Origin: Diorhabda sublineata
Lineage: Eukaryota > Arthropoda > Insecta > Coleoptera > Chrysomelidae
NCBI RefSeq assembly: GCF_026230105.1
Contig: NW_026614261.1
Coordinates: 124,001 to 188,000 of the forward strand
DNA length: 64,000 bases
Direction: 5' to 3'
Positions 24,475-37,215 of the stretch are shown here, in pieces (the first letter of the stretch is position 1; each line of letters opens with the position of its first letter). The notes under the pieces were generated by a model that saw only the letters and a program-made list of their open reading frames with translations, was not told where the DNA came from and made no database searches. A program made the translations under genes and the position numbers.

Positions 24475-25395
24475 TTCAATTAACACAAAGTGACAGTTGA
24501 CCTCAATGGGCTTCAATGGATCTTATTCGATGATATCTGACAAAGTTACATGCAAACTCACTCAAATATATGAGAAATGTTGAAATTCGATTTCAAATTA
24601 GGAAGTTAAACTTTGAAAATTTTCAATTAACTCAAAGTGACACTTGACCTCATTGGGCTTCAATGGATCTTATTCGATCATATCTGACAAAGTTACATGC
24701 AAACTCACTCAAATATATGAGAAATGTTGAAATTCGATTTCAAATTAGGAAGTTAGACTTTGAAAATTTTCAATTAACTCAAAGTGACAGTTGACCTCAA
24801 TGGGCTTCAATGGATCTTATTCGATGATATCTGACAAAGTTACATGCAAACTCACTCAAATATATGAGAAATGTTGAAATTCGATTTCAAATTAGGAATT
24901 TAAACTTTGAAAATTTTCAATTAACTCAAAGTGACACTTGACCTCATTGGGCTTCAATGGATCTTATTCGATCATATCTGACAAAGATACATGCAAACTC
25001 ACTCAAATATATGAGAAATGTTCAAATTCGACTTCAAATTAGGAAGTTAGACTTTGAAAATTTTCAATTAACACAAAGTGACAGTTGACCTCAATGGGCT
25101 TCAATGGATGTTATTCGATGATATCTGACAAAGTTACATGCAAACTCACTCAAATATATGAGAAATGTTGAAATTCGACTTCAAATTAGGAAGTTAGACT
25201 CTGAAAATTTTCAATTAACACAAGGTGACAGTTAACCTCAATGGGCTTCAGTGGATGTTATTCGATGATATCTGACAAAGTTACATGCAAACTCACTCAA
25301 ATATATGAGAAATGTTGGAATTCGACTTCAAATTAGGAAGTTAGACTTTGAAAATTTTCAATTAACACAAAGTGACAGTTGACCTCAATGGGCTT
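24475..25395 (+). repeat. 13-monomer-offset duplication, copy 2 (partner 22565-23485)
   Basis: Same order of variants as copy 1. The final TTCGATCAT unit of the window lies near 24970. Beyond this block all units read GATGAT, or GATGAG in one right-hand subfamily. Confidence 0.78.
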
Positions 25396-28300
25396 AAATG
25401 GATGTTATTCGATGATATCTGACAAAGTTACATGCAAACTCACTCAAATATATGAGAAATGTTGAAATTCGACTTCAAATTAGAAAGCTAGACTTTGAAA
25501 ATTTTCAATTAACACAAGGTGACAGTTAACCTCAATGGGCTTCAGTGGATGTTATTCGATGATATCTGACAAAGTTACATGCAAACTCACTCAAATATAT
25601 GAGAAATGTTGGAATTCGACTTCAAATTAGGAAGTTAGACTTTGAAAATTTTCAATTAACACAAAGTGACAGTTGACCTCAATGGGCTTAAATGGATGTT
25701 ATTCGATGATATCTGACAAAGTTACATGCAAACTCACTCAAATATATGAGAAATGTTGAAATTCGACTTCAAATTAGAAAGCTAGACTTTGAAAATTTTC
25801 AATTAACTCAAAGTGACAGTTGACCTCAATGGGCTTCAATGGAACTTATTCGATGATATCTGACAAAGTTACATGCAAACTCACTCAAAGATATGCGAAA
25901 TGTTGAAATTCGACTTCAAATTAGGAAGTTAGACTTTGAAAATTTTCAATTAACACAAGGTGACAGTTAACCTCAATGGGCTTCAGTGGATGTTATTCGA
26001 TGATATCTGACAAAGTTACATGCAAACTCACTCAAATATATGAGAACTGTTGAAATTCGACTCCAAATTAGGAAGATAGACTTTTAAAATTTTCAATTAA
26101 CACAAAGTGACAGTTGACCTCAAGGGCTTCAATGGATGTTATTCGATGATATCTGACAAAGTTACATGCAAACTCACTCAAATATATGAGAAATGTTGAA
26201 ATTCGACTTCAAATTAGGAAGTTAGACTTTGAAAATTTTCAATTAACACAAGGTGACAGTTGACCTCAATGGGCTTCAGTGGATGTTATTCGATGATATC
26301 TGACAAAGTTACATGCAAACTCACTCAAATATATGAGAAATGTTGAAATTCGACTTCAAATTAGGAAGTTAGACTTTGAAAATTTTCAATTAACACAAAG
26401 TGACAGTTGACCTCAATGGGCTTAAATGGATGTTATTCGATGATATCTGACAAAGTTAGATGCAAACTCACTCAAATATATGAGGAATGTTCAAATTCGA
26501 CTTCAAGTTAGGAAGTTAGACTTTGAAAATTTTCAATTAACACAAAGTGACAGTTGACCTCAATGGGCTTCAATGGATGTTATTCGATGATATATGACAA
26601 AGTTACATGCAAACTCACTCAAATATATGAGAAATGTTGAAATTCGACTTCAAATTAGGAAGTTAGACTTTGAAAATTTTCAATTAACACAAAGTGACAG
26701 TTGACCTCAATGGGCTTAATGGATGTTATTCGATGATATCTGACAAAGTTAGATGCAAACTCACTCAAATATATGAGGAATGTTCAAATTCGACTTCAAG
26801 TTAGGAAGTTAGACTTTGAAAATTTTCAATTAACACAAAGTGACAGTTGACCTCAATGGGCTTCAATGGATGTTATTCGATGATATCTGACAAAGTTACA
26901 TGCAAACTCACTCAAATATATGAGAAATGTTGAAATTCTACTTCAAATTAGGAAGTTAGACTTTGAAAATTTTCAATTAACACAAGGTGACAGTTGACCT
27001 CAATGGGCTTCAGTGGATGTTATTCGATGATATCTGACAAAGTTACATGCAAACTCACTCAAATATATGAGAAATTTTGAAATTCGACTTCAAATTAGGA
27101 AGATAGACCTTGAAAATTTTCAATTAACACAAGGTGACAGTTGACCTCAATGGGCTTCAGTGGATGTTATTCGATGATATCTGACAAAGTTACATGCAAA
27201 CTCACTCAAATATATGAGGAATGTTCAAATTCGATTTCAAATTAGGAAGTTAGACTTTGAAAATTTTCAATTAACTCAAAGTGACAGTTGATCTCAATGG
27301 GCTTCAATGGATCTTATTCGATGATATCTGACAAAGTTACATGCAAACTCACTCATATATATGAGAAATGTTGAAATTCGACTTCAAATTAGGAAGTTAG
27401 ACTTTGAAAATTTTCAATTAACTCAAAGTGACAGTTGACCTCAATGGGCTTCAATGGATCTTATTCGATGATATCTGACAAAGTTACATGCAAACTCACT
27501 CAAATATATGAGAAATGTTGAAATTCGACTTCAAATTAGAAAGCTAGACTTTGAAAATTTTCAATTAACTCAAAGTGACAGTTGACCTCAATGGGCTTCA
27601 ATGGATCTTATTCGATGATATCTGACAAAGTTACATGCAAACTCACTCAAATATATGAGGAATGTTGAAATTCGACTTCAAATTAGGAAGTTAGACTTTG
27701 AAAATTTTCAATTAACACAAAGTGACAGTTGACCTCAATGGGCTTAAATGGATGTTATTCGATGATATCTGACAAAGTTAGATGCAAACTCACTCAAAGA
27801 TATGCGAAATGTTCAAATTCGACTTCAAATTAGGCAGATAGACCTTGAAAATTTTCAATTAACACAAAGTGACAGTTGACCTCAATGGGCTTCAATGGAT
27901 GTTATTCGATGATATCTGACAAAGTTACATGCAAACTCACTCAAATATATGAGAAATGTTGAAATTCGACTTCAAATTAGGAAGTTAGACTTTGAAAATT
28001 TTCAATTAACACAAGGTGACAGTTGACCTCAATGGGCTTCAGTGGATGTTATTCGATGATATCTGACAAAGTTACATGCAAACTCACTCAAATATATGAG
28101 AAATGTTGAAATTCGACTTCAAATTAGGAAGTTAGACTTTGAAAATTTTCAATTAACACAAAGTGACAGTTGACCTCAATGGGCTTAAATGGATGTTATT
28201 CGATGATATCTGACAAAGTTAGATGCAAACTCACTCAAATATATGAGGAATGTTCAAATTCGACTTCAAGTTAGGAAGTTAGACTTTGAAAATTTTCAAT

Positions 28301-29394
28301 TAACACAAAGTGACAGTTGACCTCAATGGGCTTCAATGGATGTTATTCGATGATATCTGACAAAGTTAGATGCAAACTCACTCAAAGATATGCGAAATGT
28401 TCAAATTCGACTTCAAATTAGGAAGATAGACCTTGAAAATTTTCAATTAACACAAAGTGACAGTTGACCTCAATGGGCTTCAATGGATGTTATTCGATGA
28501 TATCTGACAAAGTTACATGCAAACTCACTCAAATATATGAGAAATGTTGAAATTCGACTTCAAATTAGGAAGTTAGACTTTGAAAATTTTCAATTAACAC
28601 AAGGTGACAGTTGACCTCAATGGGCTTCAGTGGATGTTATTCGATGATATCTGACAAAGTTACATGCAAACTCACTCAAATATATGAGAAATGTTGAAAT
28701 TCGACTTCAAATTAGGAAGTTAGACTTTGAAAATTTTCAATTAACACAAAGTGACAGTTGACCTCAATGGGCTTCAATGGATGTTATTCGATGATATCTG
28801 ACAAAGTTACATGCAAACTCACTCAAATATATGAGAAATGTTGAAATTCGACTTCAAATTAGGAAGTTAGACTTTGAAAATTTTCAATTAACACAAGGTG
28901 ACAGTTGACCTCAATGGGCTTCAATGGATGTTATTCGATGATATCTGACAAAGTTACATGCAAACTCACTCAAATATATAAGAAATGTTGAAATTCGACT
29001 TCAAATTAGGAAGTTAGACTTTGAAAATTTTCAATTAACACAAAGTGACAGTTGACCTCAATGGGCTTAAATGGATGTTATTCGATGATATCTGACAAAG
29101 TTAGATGCAAACTCACTCAAATATATGAGGAATGTTCAAATTCGACTTCAAGTTAGGAAGTTAGACTTTGAAAATTTTCAATTAACACAAAGTGACAGTT
29201 GACCTCAATGGGCTTCAATGGATGTTATTCGATGATATCTGACAAAGTTACATGCAAACTCACTCAAATATATGAGAAATGTTGAAATTCGACTTCAAAT
29301 TAGGAAGTTAGACTTTGAAAATTTTCAATTAACACAAGGTGACAGTTGACCTCAATGGGCTTCAGTGGATGTTAGTTGATGATATGTGACAAAG

Positions 29395-31321
29395 TTACAT
29401 GCAAACTCACTCAAATATATGAGAAATGTTGAAATTCGACTTCAAATTAGGAAGTTAGACTTTGAAAATTTTCAATTAACACAAGGTGACAGTTGACCTC
29501 AATGGGCTTCAGTGGATGTTATTCGATGATATCTGACAAAGTTACATGCAAACTCATCAAAATATATGAGAAATGTTGAAATTCGACTTCAAATTAGGAA
29601 GTTAGACTTTGAAAATTTTCAATTAACACAAGGTGACAGTTGACCTCAATGGGCTTCAGTGGATGTTATTCGATGATATCTGACAAAGTTACATGCAAAC
29701 TCACTCAAATATATGAGAAATGTTGAAATTCGACTTCAAATTAGGAAGATAGACCTTGAAAATTTTCAATTAACACAAAGTGACAGTTGACCTCAATGGG
29801 CTTCAGTGGATGTTATTCGATGATATCTGACAAAGTTAGATGCAAACTCACCCAAATATATGAGAAATGTTGAAATTCGATTTCAAATTAGGAAGTTAGA
29901 CTTTGAAAATTTTCAATTAACTCAAAGTGACAGTTGACCTCAATGGGCTTCAATGGATCTTATTCGATGATATCTGACAAAGTTACATGCAAACTCACTC
30001 AAATATATGAGAAATGTTGAAATTCGACTTCAAATTAGAAAGCTAGACTTTGAAAATTTTCAATTAACTCAAAGTGACAGTTGACCTCAATGGGCTTCAA
30101 TGGATCTTATTCGATGATATCTGACAAAGTTACATGCAAACTCACTCAAATATATGAGGAATGTTGAAATTCGACTTCAAATTAGGAAGTTAGACTTTGA
30201 AAATTTTCAATTAACACAAAGTGACAGTTGACCTCAATGGGCTTAAATGGATGTTATTCGATGATATCTGACAAAGTTAGATGCAAACTCACTCAAAGAT
30301 ATGCGAAATGTTGAAATTCGACTTCAAATTAGGAAGTTAGACTTTGAAAATTTTCAATTAACACAAAGTGACAGTTGACCTCAATGGGCTTAAAAGGATG
30401 TTATTCGATGATATCTGACAAAGTTACATGCAAACTCACTCAAATATATGAGAAATGTTGAAATTCGACTTCAAATTAGAAAGCTAGACTTTGAAAATTT
30501 TCAATTAACTCAAAGTGACAGTTGACCTCAATGGGCTTCAATGGATCTTATTCGATGATATCTGACAAAGTTACATGCAAACTCACTCAAATATATGAGA
30601 AATGTTGAAATTCGACTTCAAATTAGGAAGTTAGACTTTGAAAATTTTCAATTAACACAAGGTGACAGTTGACCTCAATGGGCTTCAGTGGATGTTATTC
30701 GATGATATCTGACAAAGTTACATGCAAACTCATCAAAATATATGAGAAATGTTGAAATTCGACTTCAAATTAGGAAGTTAGACTTTGAAAATTTTCAATT
30801 AACACAAGGTGACAGTTGACCTCAATGGGCTTCAGTGGATGTTATTCGATGATATCTGACAAAGTTACATGCAAACTCACTCAAATATATGAGAAATGTT
30901 GAAATTCGACTTCAAATTAGGAAGATAGACCTTGAAAATTTTCAATTAACACAAAGTGACAGTTGACCTCAATGGGCTTCAGTGGATGTTATTCGATGAT
31001 ATCTGACAAAGTTAGATGCAAACTCACCCAAATATATGAGAAATGTTGAAATTCGATTTCAAATTAGGAAGTTAGACTTTGAAAATTTTCAATTAACTCA
31101 AAGTGACAGTTGACCTCAATGGGCTTCAATGGATCTTATTCGATGATATCTGACAAAGTTACATGCAAACTCACTCAAATATATGAGAAATGTTGAAATT
31201 CGACTTCAAATTAGAAAGCTAGACTTTGAAAATTTTCAATTAACTCAAAGTGACAGTTGACCTCAATGGGCTTCAATGGATCTTATTCGATGATATCTGA
31301 CAAAGTTACATGCAAACTCAC
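29395..31321 (+). repeat. 8-monomer-offset duplication (29395-30145 and 30571-31321)
   Basis: About 751 bp is repeated at an offset of 1,176 bp (8 x 147). Shared markers are AAACTCATCAAAATAT (29551/30727), GATAGACCTTG, AACTCACCCAAATAT (near 29850/31026) and ATTAGAAAGCTAG. The intervening 30146-30570 is related satellite in a different order. Confidence 0.82.
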
Positions 31322-31839
31322 TCAAAGATATGCGAAATGTTGAAATTCGACTTCAAATTAGGAAGTTAGACTTTGAAAATTTTCAATTAACACAAAGTGA
31401 CAGTTGACCTCAATGGGCTTCAGTGGATGTTATTCGATGATATCTGACAAAGTTACATGCAAACTCACTCAAATATATGAGAAATGTTGAAATTCGACTT
31501 CAAATTAGAAAGCTAGACTTTGAAAATTTTCAATTAACACAAAGTGACAGTTGACCTCAATGGGCTTAAATGGATCTTATTCGATGATATCTGACAAAGT
31601 TACATGCAAACTCACTCAAATATATGAGAAATGTTGAAATTCGACTTCAAATTAGGAAGTTAGACTTTGAAAATTTTCAATTAACACAAAGTGACAGTTG
31701 ACCTCAATGGGCTTAAATGGATGTTATTCGATGATATCTGACAAAGTTAGATGCAAACTCACTCAAAGATATGCGAAATGTTGAAATTCGACTCCAAATT
31801 AGGAAGATAGACTTTGAAAATTTTCAATTAACACAAAGT

Positions 31840-32850
31840 GACAGTTGACCTCAATGGGCTTAAATGGATGTTATTCGATGATATCTGACAAAGTTAGATG
31901 CACACTCACTCAAATATATGAGGAATGTTCAAATTCGACTTCAAATTAGGAAGATAGACCTTGAAAATTTTCAATTAACACAAAGTGACAGTTGACCTCA
32001 ATGGGCTTCAATGGATGTTATTCGATGATATCTGACAAAGTTACATGCAAACTCACTCAAATATATGAGAAATGTTGAAATTCGACTTCAAATTAGGAAG
32101 TTAGACTTTGAAAATTTTCAATTAACACAAGGTGACAGTTGACCTCAATGGGCTTCAGTGGATGTTATTCGATGATATCTGACAAAGTTACATGCAAACT
32201 CACTCAAATATATGAGAAATGTTGAAATTCGACTTCAAATTAGGAAGTTAGACTTTGAAAATTTTCAATTAACACAAAGTGACAGTTGACCTCAATGGGC
32301 TTAAATGGATGTTATTCGATGATATCTGACAAAGTTAGATGCACACTCACTCAAATATATGAGGAATGTTCAAATTCGACTTCAAATTAGGAAGATAGAC
32401 CTTGAAAATTTTCAATTAACACAAAGTGACAGTTGACCTCAATGGGCTTCAATGGATGTTATTCGATGATATCTGACAAAGTTACATGCAAACTCACTCA
32501 AATATATGAGAAATGTTGAAATTCGACTTCAAATTAGGAAGTTAGACTTTGAAAATTTTCAATTAACACAAGGTGACAGTTGACCTCAATGGGCTTCAGT
32601 GGATGTTATTCGATGATATCTGACAAAGTTACATGCAAACTCACTCAAATATATGAGAAATGTTGAAATTCGACTTCAAATTAGGAAGTTAGACTTTGAA
32701 AATTTTCAATTAACACAAAGTGACAGTTGACCTCAATGGGCTTAAATGGATGTTATTCGATGATATCTGACAAAGTTAGATGCAAACTCACTCAAATATA
32801 TGAGGAATGTTCAAATTCGACTTCAAATTAGGAAGATAGACTTTGAAAAT
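31840..32850 (+). repeat. Trimer (441-bp) tandem, about 2.3 copies
   Basis: Three-monomer blocks starting near 31840, 32281 and 32722 repeat with a 441-bp period. The order is GGGCTTAAATGG, then GATGCACACTCAC (31901 and 32342; the third copy has reverted to GCAAAC) with GAGGAATGTTCAAATTC, then ACAAGGTGACAGTTGACC. This is a local HOR next to the sharp boundary with the right-hand domains. Confidence 0.82.
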
Positions 32851-33093
32851 TCTCAATTAACACAAAGTGACAGTTGACCTCAATGGGCTCCATTGGATGT
32901 TATTCGATGATATCTGACAAAGTTACTTGCAAACTCACTCAAATATATGAGGAATGTTCAAATTCGACTTCAAATTAGGAAGATAGACTTTGAAAATTCT
33001 CAATTAACACAAAGTGACAGTTGACCTCAATGGGCTCCATTGGATGTTATTCGATGATATCTGACAAAGTTACATGCAAACTCACTCAAATAT
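32802..33093 (+). repeat. Domain boundary: first AAAATTCTC / GGGCTCCATTGG monomers, duplicated singly
   Basis: A unit with GAGGAATGTTCAAATTC, AAAATTCTCAATTAAC and GGGCTCCATTGG appears twice in direct succession (offset 147; boundaries near 32802 and 32949). AAAATTCTC and GGGCTCCATTGG do not occur upstream but are among the commonest variants from here to 64 kb. GACAGAG in place of GACAAAG first appears at about 33211. Confidence 0.8.
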
Positions 33094-34964
33094 ATGAGAA
33101 ATGTTGAAATTCGACTCCAAATTAGGAAGTTAGACATTGAAAATTTTCAGATAACACAAAGTGACAGTTGACCTCAATGGGCTCCATTGGATGTTATTCG
33201 ATGATATCTGACAGAGTTAGATGCAAACTCACTCAAATATATGAGAAATATTGAAATTCGACTTCAAATTGGGAAGAAAGACTTTGAAAATTTACAATTA
33301 ACACAAAGTGACAGTTGACCTCAATGGGCTTCAATGGATGTTATTCGATGATATCTGACAAAGTTACATGCAAACTCACTCAAATATATGAGAAATGAAG
33401 AAATTCGACTCCAAATTAGGAAGTTAGACTTTGAAAATTTTCAATTAACACAAAGTGACAGTTGACCTCAATGGGCTTAAATGGATGTTATTCGATGATA
33501 TCTGACAGAGTTACATGCAAACTCACTCAAATATATGAGAAATGTTGAAATTCGACTCCAAATTAGGAAGTTAGACTTTGAAAATTCTCAATCAACACAA
33601 AGTGACAGTTGACCTCAATGGGCTCCATTGGATGTTATTCGATGATATCTGACAAAGTTACAAGCAAACTCACTCAAATATATGAGAAATGTTGAAATTC
33701 GACTCCATATAGGAAGTTAAACGTTGAAAATTTTCAATTAACACAAAGTGACAGTTGACCTCAATGGGCTTCAATGGATGTTATTCGATGATATCTGACA
33801 AAGTTACATGCAAACTCACTCGAATATATGAGAAATGTTGAAATTCGACTTCAAATTAGGAAGATAGACTTTGAAAATTTTCAATTAACACAAAGTGACA
33901 GTTGACCTCAATGGGCTTAAATGGATGTTATTCGATGATATCTGACAGAGTTAGATGCAAACTCACTCAAATATATGAGAAATTTTGAAATTCGACATCA
34001 AATTAGGAAGTTAGACTTTGAAAATTTTAAATTAACACAAAGTGACAGTTGACCTCAATGGGCTTCAGTGGATGTTATTCGATGATATCTGACAAAGTTA
34101 CATGCAAACTCACTCAAATATATGAGAAATGTTGAAATTCGACACCAAATTAGGAAGATAGACTTTGAAAATTCTCAATTAACACAAAGTGACAGTTGAC
34201 CTCAATGGGCTCCATTGGATGTTATTCGATGATATCTGACAAAGTTACATGCAAACTCACTCAAATATATGAGAAATGTTGAAATTCGACTCAAAATTAG
34301 GAAGTTAAACTTTGAAAATTTTTAATTAACACAAAGTGACAGTTGACCTCAATGGGCTTAAATGGAAGTTATTCGATGATATCTGACAGAGTTAGATGCA
34401 AACTCACTCAAATATATGAGAAATGTTGAAATTCGACTCCAAATTAGGAAGATAGACTTTGAAAATTCTCAATTAACTCAAAGTGACAGTTGACCTCAAT
34501 GGGCTTCAATGGATCTTATTCGATGATATCTGACAAAGTTACATGCAAACTCCCTCAAATATATGAGAAATGTTGAAATTCGACTTCAAATTAGGAAGTT
34601 AGACTTTGAAAATTCTCAATCAACACAAAGTGACAGTTGACCTCAATGGGCTCCATTGGATGTTATTCGATGATATCTGACAAAGTTACATGCAAACTCA
34701 CTCAAATATATGAGAAATGTTGAAATTCGACTTCAAATTAGGAAGATAGACTTTGAAAAGTTTCAATTAACACAAAGTGACAGTTGACCTCAATGGGCTT
34801 AAATGGATGTTATTCGATGATATCTGACAGAATTAGATGCAAACTCACTCAAATATATGAGAAATGTTGAAAGTTGACTTCAAATTAGGAAGATAGACCT
34901 TGAAAATTTTCAATTAACACAAAGTGACAGTTGACCTCAATGGGCTTCAGTGGATGTTATTCGA

Positions 34965-37046
34965 TGATATCTGACAAAGTTAGATGCAAACTCACTCAAA
35001 TATATGAGAAATATTGAAATTCGACTTCAAATTGGGAAGAAAGACTTTGAAAATTTACAATTATTACAAAGTGACAGTTGACCTCAATGGGCTTCAATGG
35101 ATGTTATTCGATGATATCTGACAAAGTTACATGCAAACTTACTCAAATATATGAGAAATGTTGAAATTCGACTTCAAATTAGGAAGATAGACTTTGAAAA
35201 TTTTCAATTAACACAAAGTGACAGTTGACCTCAATGGGCTTCAATGGATGTTATTCGATGAGATCTGACAAAGTTACATGCAAACTTACTCAAATATATG
35301 AGAAATGTTGAAATTCGACATCAAATTAGGAAGTTAGACTTTGAAAATTTTAAATTAACACAAAGTGACAGTTGACCTCAATGGGCTTCAGTGGATGTTA
35401 TTCGATGATATCTGACAAAGTTACATGCAAACTCACTCAAATATATGAGAAATGTTGAAATTCGACTCCAAATTAGGAAGATAGACTTTGAAAATTCTCA
35501 ATTAACACAAAGTGACAGTTGACCTCAATGGGCTCCATTGGATGTTATTCGATGATATCTGACAAAGTTACATGCAAACTCACTCAAATATATGAGAAAT
35601 GTTGAAATTCGACTTCAAATTAGGAAGATAGACTTTGAAAAGTTTCAATTAACACAAAGTGACAGTTGACCTCAATGGGCTTCAGTGGATGTTATTCGAT
35701 GATATCTGACAAAGTTAAATGCAAACTCACTCAAATATATGAGAAATATTGAAATTCGACTTCAAATTGGGAAGAAAGACTTTGAAAATTTACAATTATT
35801 ACAAAGTGACAGTTGACCTCAATGGGCTTCAATGGATGTTATTCGATGATATCTGACAAAGTTAGATGCAAACTCACTCAAAGATATGCGAAATGTTGAA
35901 ATTCGACTTCAAATTAGGAAGATAGACTTTGAAAATTTTCAATTAACACAAAGTGACAGTTGACCTCAATGGGCTCCATTGGATGTTATTCGATGATATC
36001 TGACAAAGTTACATGCAAACTCACTCAAATATATGAGAAATGTTGAAATTCGACTCCAAATTAGGAAGTTAGACATTGAAAATTTTCAGATAACACAAAG
36101 TGACAGTTGACCTCAATGGGCTCCATTGGATGTTATTCGATGATATCTGACAAAGTTAGATGCAAACTCACTCAAATATATGAGAAATATTGAAATTCGA
36201 CTTCAAATTGGGAAGAAAGACTTTGAAAATTTACAATTATTACAAAGTGACAGTTGACCTCAATGGGCTTCAATGGATGTTATTCGATGATATCTGACAA
36301 AGTTACATGCAAACTTACTCAAATATATGAGAAATGTTGAAATTCGACTTCAAATTAGGAAGATAGACTTTGAAAATTTTCAATTAACACAAAGTGACAG
36401 TTGACCTCAATGGGCTTCAATGGATGTTATTCGATGAGATCTGACAAAGTTACATGCAAACTTACTCAAATATATGAGAAATGTTGAAATTCGACATCAA
36501 ATTAGGAAGTTAGACTTTGAAAATTTTAAATTAACACAAAGTGACAGTTGACCTCAATGGGCTTCAGTGGATGTTATTCGATGATATCTGACAAAGTTAC
36601 ATGCAAACTCACTCAAATATATGAGAAATGTTGAAATTCGACTCCAAATTAGGAAGATAGACTTTGAAAATTCTCAATTAACACAAAGTGACAGTTGACC
36701 TCAATGGGCTCCATTGGATGTTATTCGATGATATCTGACAAAGTTACATGCAAACTCACTCAAATATATGAGAAATGTTGAAATTCGACTTCAAATTAGG
36801 AAGATAGACTTTGAAAAGTTTCAATTAACACAAAGTGACAGTTGACCTCAATGGGCTTCAGTGGATGTTATTCGATGATATCTGACAAAGTTAAATGCAA
36901 ACTCACTCAAATATATGAGAAATATTGAAATTCGACTTCAAATTGGGAAGAAAGACTTTGAAAATTTACAATTATTACAAAGTGACAGTTGACCTCAATG
37001 GGCTTCAATGGATGTTATTCGATGATATCTGACAAAGTTAGATGCA
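34965..37046 (+). repeat. 8-monomer (1,176-bp) internal duplication in HOR copy 1
   Basis: About 34965-35870 matches 36141-37046. Markers include GGGAAGAAAGACTTTG with CAATTATTAC, and the AGATCT sites at 35261 and 36437 (offset 1,176 bp). The intact HOR copies have only one such AGATCT each (39229 and 42313), so this is a duplication private to the first copy. Confidence 0.82.
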
Positions 37047-37215
37047 AACTCACTCAAATATATGAGAAATATTGAAATTCGACTTCAAATTGGGAAGAAA
37101 GACTTTGAAAATTTACAATTAACACAAAGTGACAGTTGACCTCAATGGGCTTCAATGGATGTTATACGATGATATCTGACAAAGTTACATGCAAACTCAC
37201 TCAAATATATGAGAA

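Larger units (their letters stand above)
25000..32850 (+). repeat. Array domain 3: TCGACTTC/GATGAT monomers with local small-block duplications
   Basis: Nearly all units carry TCGACTTC and GATGAT. Local subfamilies are ATTAGAAAGCTAG (25.48, 25.78, 27.54, 30.03, 30.48, 31.21 and 31.51 kb; the first two are 294 bp apart), CAAGTTAGGAAG with GAGGAATGTTCAAATTC (26.5, 26.8, 28.27 and 29.15 kb, also 24.3 kb), and GATAGACCTTG. Most dyad 2 palindromes are intact here. Besides satellite I see nothing in this stretch. Confidence 0.8.
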
